A stretch of DNA of 64,000 nucleotides from Ophiodon elongatus. Taxonomy: Eukaryota; Chordata; Actinopteri; Perciformes; Hexagrammidae. Both the position numbers and the translations under genes were made by a program. The notes beneath the pieces were generated by a model. The model searched no databases and was not told the origin of the DNA. It saw only the letters and a list, made by a program, of their open reading frames with translations. Positions 13,951 through 64,000 of the stretch are shown piece after piece (position 1 is the first letter of the stretch; each line of letters begins with the position of its first letter). The stretch is taken from positions 1,753,001 to 1,817,000 of the forward strand of contig JACSYO010000396.1 of the NCBI GenBank assembly GCA_016806645.1, given 5' to 3'.

Positions 13951-14228
13951 AGTAGATGCGCCCTCGGCTCCCCAAAGTCTCCTCAGACCCGGAAACTACA
14001 GTTACAATACGCATGGTTGGGCCATGGGGACTCTTGGATGCGACCAAACTGGCCCCAAAATTAATATTGAATGTGATTACAAATGATCAGTTTGTCAAAA
14101 CAATGGGAGATCTGACATAAAAAATGACGCCCAACGACGGGTTTAAGCATTTGTGATGGTATCAGATGAAAAGATGAACGTGCCTTGAACGTTTCACACC
14201 GTATGGTTTATCTCTCTCACACACACAC

Positions 14229-14310
<82 letters not shown>

Positions 14311-16959
14311 GCTCCGAGGGGCTGTGTTTAGAACAGGTGTTCGGCTTTATGGCAACCGTCTTTCTGTGGGAGGGACTCATTTGCTCATTTGAGAGTGACA
14401 CACATACACACGCACACACACACACACACACACACGCTTAGTTCAGTGAGGTAACCTGAGACTTATTAAACTTAAAGTTGGAATTATTAAGCTTAAAGTT
14501 GGACGTCACACAGTTCATTTTCGTTTCTGTGGCCGGAAGCAAACGCGGACCCTTATTTCCCGCCGAACAGAAATTCACTCCACTCGTGTAAAAATAACTC
14601 TTTCCCGCCTCCAGTGAGAAACGTTCCCTCTGCTCAGAAGTAGAGTGTACTCTTTAATTCATGCGGAGGAGTCAGTATACATTTCCCCGGCCATGTTCGT
14701 CCGTGTTTCAGGGGGTTGCGATGGGGGATTCACCGCTCGGTGCTGCGCGGCCATACGTCACACCGCCGGGGTTCCCCACTTCCTTGACGGAAGCTTGACG
14801 GTGGGGGATGATGCCTTCGCGCACCGCTCGGATGTTGTGGCTTCGGCTGAAGCGCACACGGACTGTCTATTAAGACTGCGTTTTACACGCTGTCTTAACA
14901 CATGAATGGTCTCCAGAGGACTGTAATGGCGCACTGACGATGGCTGAGAGTGGAAGCACGACATTTAAAACACAGTCTGACAATCACACGTTATGGTGCA
15001 TTTAAATAACTAAAATCATCATCATAAATGCCTGTACGATTTAGATGATTGACGTTTTTTCTGGTTTTCAAACGAGGTCGTATTGTTTTAATTTTCCTTC
15101 ATGTTACAGACTACTGCAGATAAAAGTAACCCTCCACTATATGTGATGCATTTTTGAGTTGTCTTTAATAGTTTAGAACATTTTGAGTTGAGTATATTTA
15201 GGCAGCAGAGACTGCGACATTAATGTACCATTTAATGATCAAAACGATGCTCCTCATATGCTTCTCTACTGTTACTACTACTACTACTACTACTGTTACT
15301 ACTACTACTAACTTGCACCTATGTATAGCTTATCTATTTTAACATTTAATGAATACATACAAACATACTGGCATAAGTAAGTGAGGCAGTGTTGGTTTTA
15401 TGTTTTTATTTCCATTTTCATTTATTAAATCAAGTAACCAATCTTCTAGATTATAAATTAATCAAAAAGTGTCTGTGATGTATGAAAAGATACGTGCTGC
15501 AGGCAGAATTTTTCTTTGTCCGACCGCAGTTGAACGCAGCAGAGAGTTCCCTTTTAAATCCATAAGAACTTGGGTGTTTTTTGCAGATGTTTCTATCCAT
15601 GTGAGGGGTGTAATGAGCCTCGGCTGAGGAGCATTTCTTTGTTTTCAGTTCTGTCAGATATGCAGGCTCCAAAGCAACGCGGCTGCTCGCTGTTTGCATT
15701 CATCTAAATGACCTGCACCTGATCACTGTTTTAATGATGGATAGACATGATGGATTGCAGCCTTGCAGCCGGACGAGGCCCGAGGAGCCATCTATTAAAA
15801 AGTGACAGTTTGGTATAAATGAACAAAAAAACAATGCATCAGCTCCTGCTCTTGTTACATCCAGCAGTATTTACCACAGCAGCTGAGAGAGGGAGGAGGC
15901 AGAGAGGCTTCCTCTCTCAACTCCCTTATTTAGTCAGGAACAGAGAGGGGAGGATGGAGGAGACGAGGAGACGAGGAGGGGAAGGAGGAGAAGAAAGAGG
16001 CAAACGGTTCCTCGTCATAGATGAGGCAGATTTCAGCCTGGTAAACCCCTTTTGTATTTACACACACACGCACGCACACACACACACACACACACACACA
16101 AAGAGAGAGAGTTGGCTATAGTTGCTTTCTCATAATGAATAAACAGCCAAACAGCAGCAAATTGAACTCTGAGATATGACTTCATATAAGAAGCATAGCG
16201 ATTCCAGGCTATGGAAGTATTCTAGTATGTATATTCGCGACTGTCTTTCTTTTGCGCAAAAATAAATCATAGTCAATGCCCACACATTAGTTTTTTTAGA
16301 TAATATAACAAAAATATTGTACGATTCACTTAAAACTGGTTTGCATTTGTTTCTGCTCAGAGCTTAAAGCAGAAGTTTGGAAGTTGGCTCTAAGGGTCAG
16401 ACAATGACAACTGGAGTTGTGGCTGCTTCACTACAACTGGATGATGGACATCTATGTAACCCACTGAACCAAATTAATATTGTATTATTCCTGATATCTG
16501 TCTTTTGGAAGGTTAATATGTCATAATATTCCCTTAGTACACCAAGTGTTTTTGTTTCACTTCAACCCTACAGATGTTAACGCAAGAGAAAAAGCGTATG
16601 TGTTTATTACAAGCAAAGCTACTTATCATAATAACTGTGATGAACAAACATAGTTGGTGCAGTGTATGGGTTATCATATCGTATAAAATATCATACACAT
16701 TTCTTGGCAAACTGAGTGTTCATGAACAAATCTGTAACCATTTATTCTGCATTTAAAATGGTTATGATAAGTCCCTTTTTCACAAAAAAAAATGAATGTG
16801 TGTAACAGGAGAGAAGGTTGGGGGGGAAAGTGAGGGGAATGGAGGGAATACTGCCACATTCTGCTGGTTACTGTATATGCTATTCAAAGATATTCATGAT
16901 GGAAAAAAGATTCATAAAAAGACAGAAAGCCGACAATGTTCTCCAAGTGTCAAAAAAAG
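13951..16959. other. Intergenic region between kcnh2 and the sspo 3' end
   Basis: It holds long (CA)n tracts at 14218-14308, 14399-14435 and 16060-16101 and a (CTA)n trinucleotide run at 15278-15312. No protein-coding exon or RNA gene is recognisable. Regulatory elements for kcnh2 could lie here but cannot be read by eye. Confidence 0.5.
14218..14308. repeat. (CA)n microsatellite
   Basis: About 45 CA units with one CG interruption. A second, shorter CA tract lies at 14399-14435. Confidence 0.95.
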
Positions 16960-17345
16960 TTTATTGGAAAGGCGACATGTTAAAATATCTAACCAGTTTC
17001 ATGGTAGACTCCAACTTAGAGAAGACTGCTGGCACATATACATTCTCTTTAAACATATACATATGAAACATATTTGAATGCATAATAAGTCTGAATCATA
17101 GGTCCTTTAATATCACTTTAAATATACAGTAGAAAAAAAGGCTGTACAGGTAGAAGAATAGACGATCAAGTATCAGAACCCTACGGTCGGCAGGAGCGTC
17201 CAGTCATATGATGACTAAGGACCACAGAACAACCAGGACTTCATCGGTCCCCTCCTCCACCCAGCCATCTGCCTTTCAGCATGGTGCGCTCACTGGACTT
17301 GGCCCGGCCTTCATACCTGCTCTTGCTCACACACACACAAACACA

Positions 17346-17428
<83 letters not shown>
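16960..17428 (-). other. sspo: sspo 3' untranslated region and candidate poly(A) signal
   Basis: The segment from the stop codon down to the first sense-strand AATAAA (16960-16965) is about 470 nt and begins with the (TG)n repeat at 17328-17426. A second AATAAA lies at 16741-16746. Which is used cannot be told from sequence alone. Confidence 0.5.
17328..17426. repeat. (CA)n microsatellite at the sspo stop codon
   Basis: About 49 CA units with two AAAC breaks. In the sspo transcript it is (TG)n starting 2 bases after the stop codon. Confidence 0.95.

Positions 17429-64000
<46,572 letters not shown>

Overview
This is vertebrate nuclear DNA, most likely from a ray-finned (probably percomorph) fish. 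The evidence is long introns with GT-AG splice sites, very abundant (CA)n/(GT)n, (GA)n and (AT)n microsatellites, LINE fragments, a tRNA-derived SINE typical of fish, and two recognisable vertebrate genes. There is no bacterial gene organisation, CRISPR array or operon.

The right three quarters (about 16.96-64.0 kb, minus strand) is the 3' two thirds of the SCO-spondin gene (sspo). SCO-spondin is the giant secreted glycoprotein of the subcommissural organ and floor plate that polymerises into Reissner's fibre. I could trace 72 exons from a discoidin (F5/8 C) domain cut by the right window edge to a C-terminal cystine knot and a tiny last exon ending in GGDLSRR-stop at 17429. Every exon junction is in phase. 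The model totals 10,225 coding nt (about 3,407 residues) with no frameshift or premature stop. The order is 2 F5/8C domains, 4 LDL-receptor class A modules, then 11 TIL (trypsin-inhibitor-like) units with von Willebrand C-like tails separating 26 thrombospondin type 1 repeats, then a VWC segment and the CTCK knot. The N-terminal EMI/VWD part must lie beyond 64 kb.

At 12976-13051 (minus strand) is the 76-nt first coding exon of an ERG-type voltage-gated potassium channel, best called kcnh2 from its sequence, its exact splice phase and its closeness to sspo. Its GC-rich 5' region lies at about 13.05-13.95 kb. Positions 1-12975 look like the large first intron of this gene. I recognise no further coding exon there, only repeats. 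Both genes point the same way (right to left), separated by about 3 kb of intergenic DNA rich in CA repeats.

The points most worth a second look are all inside sspo: a 22-nt microexon needed to keep frame, a 23-nt coding remnant in the last exon, at least one clear GC-AG intron, tails fused to TSP1 exons in three modules, short tandem repeats sitting against many splice sites, a 12-bp minisatellite filling most of one intron, and a 360-380-bp direct repeat flanking two exons. I found no evidence of a wholly new biological system.
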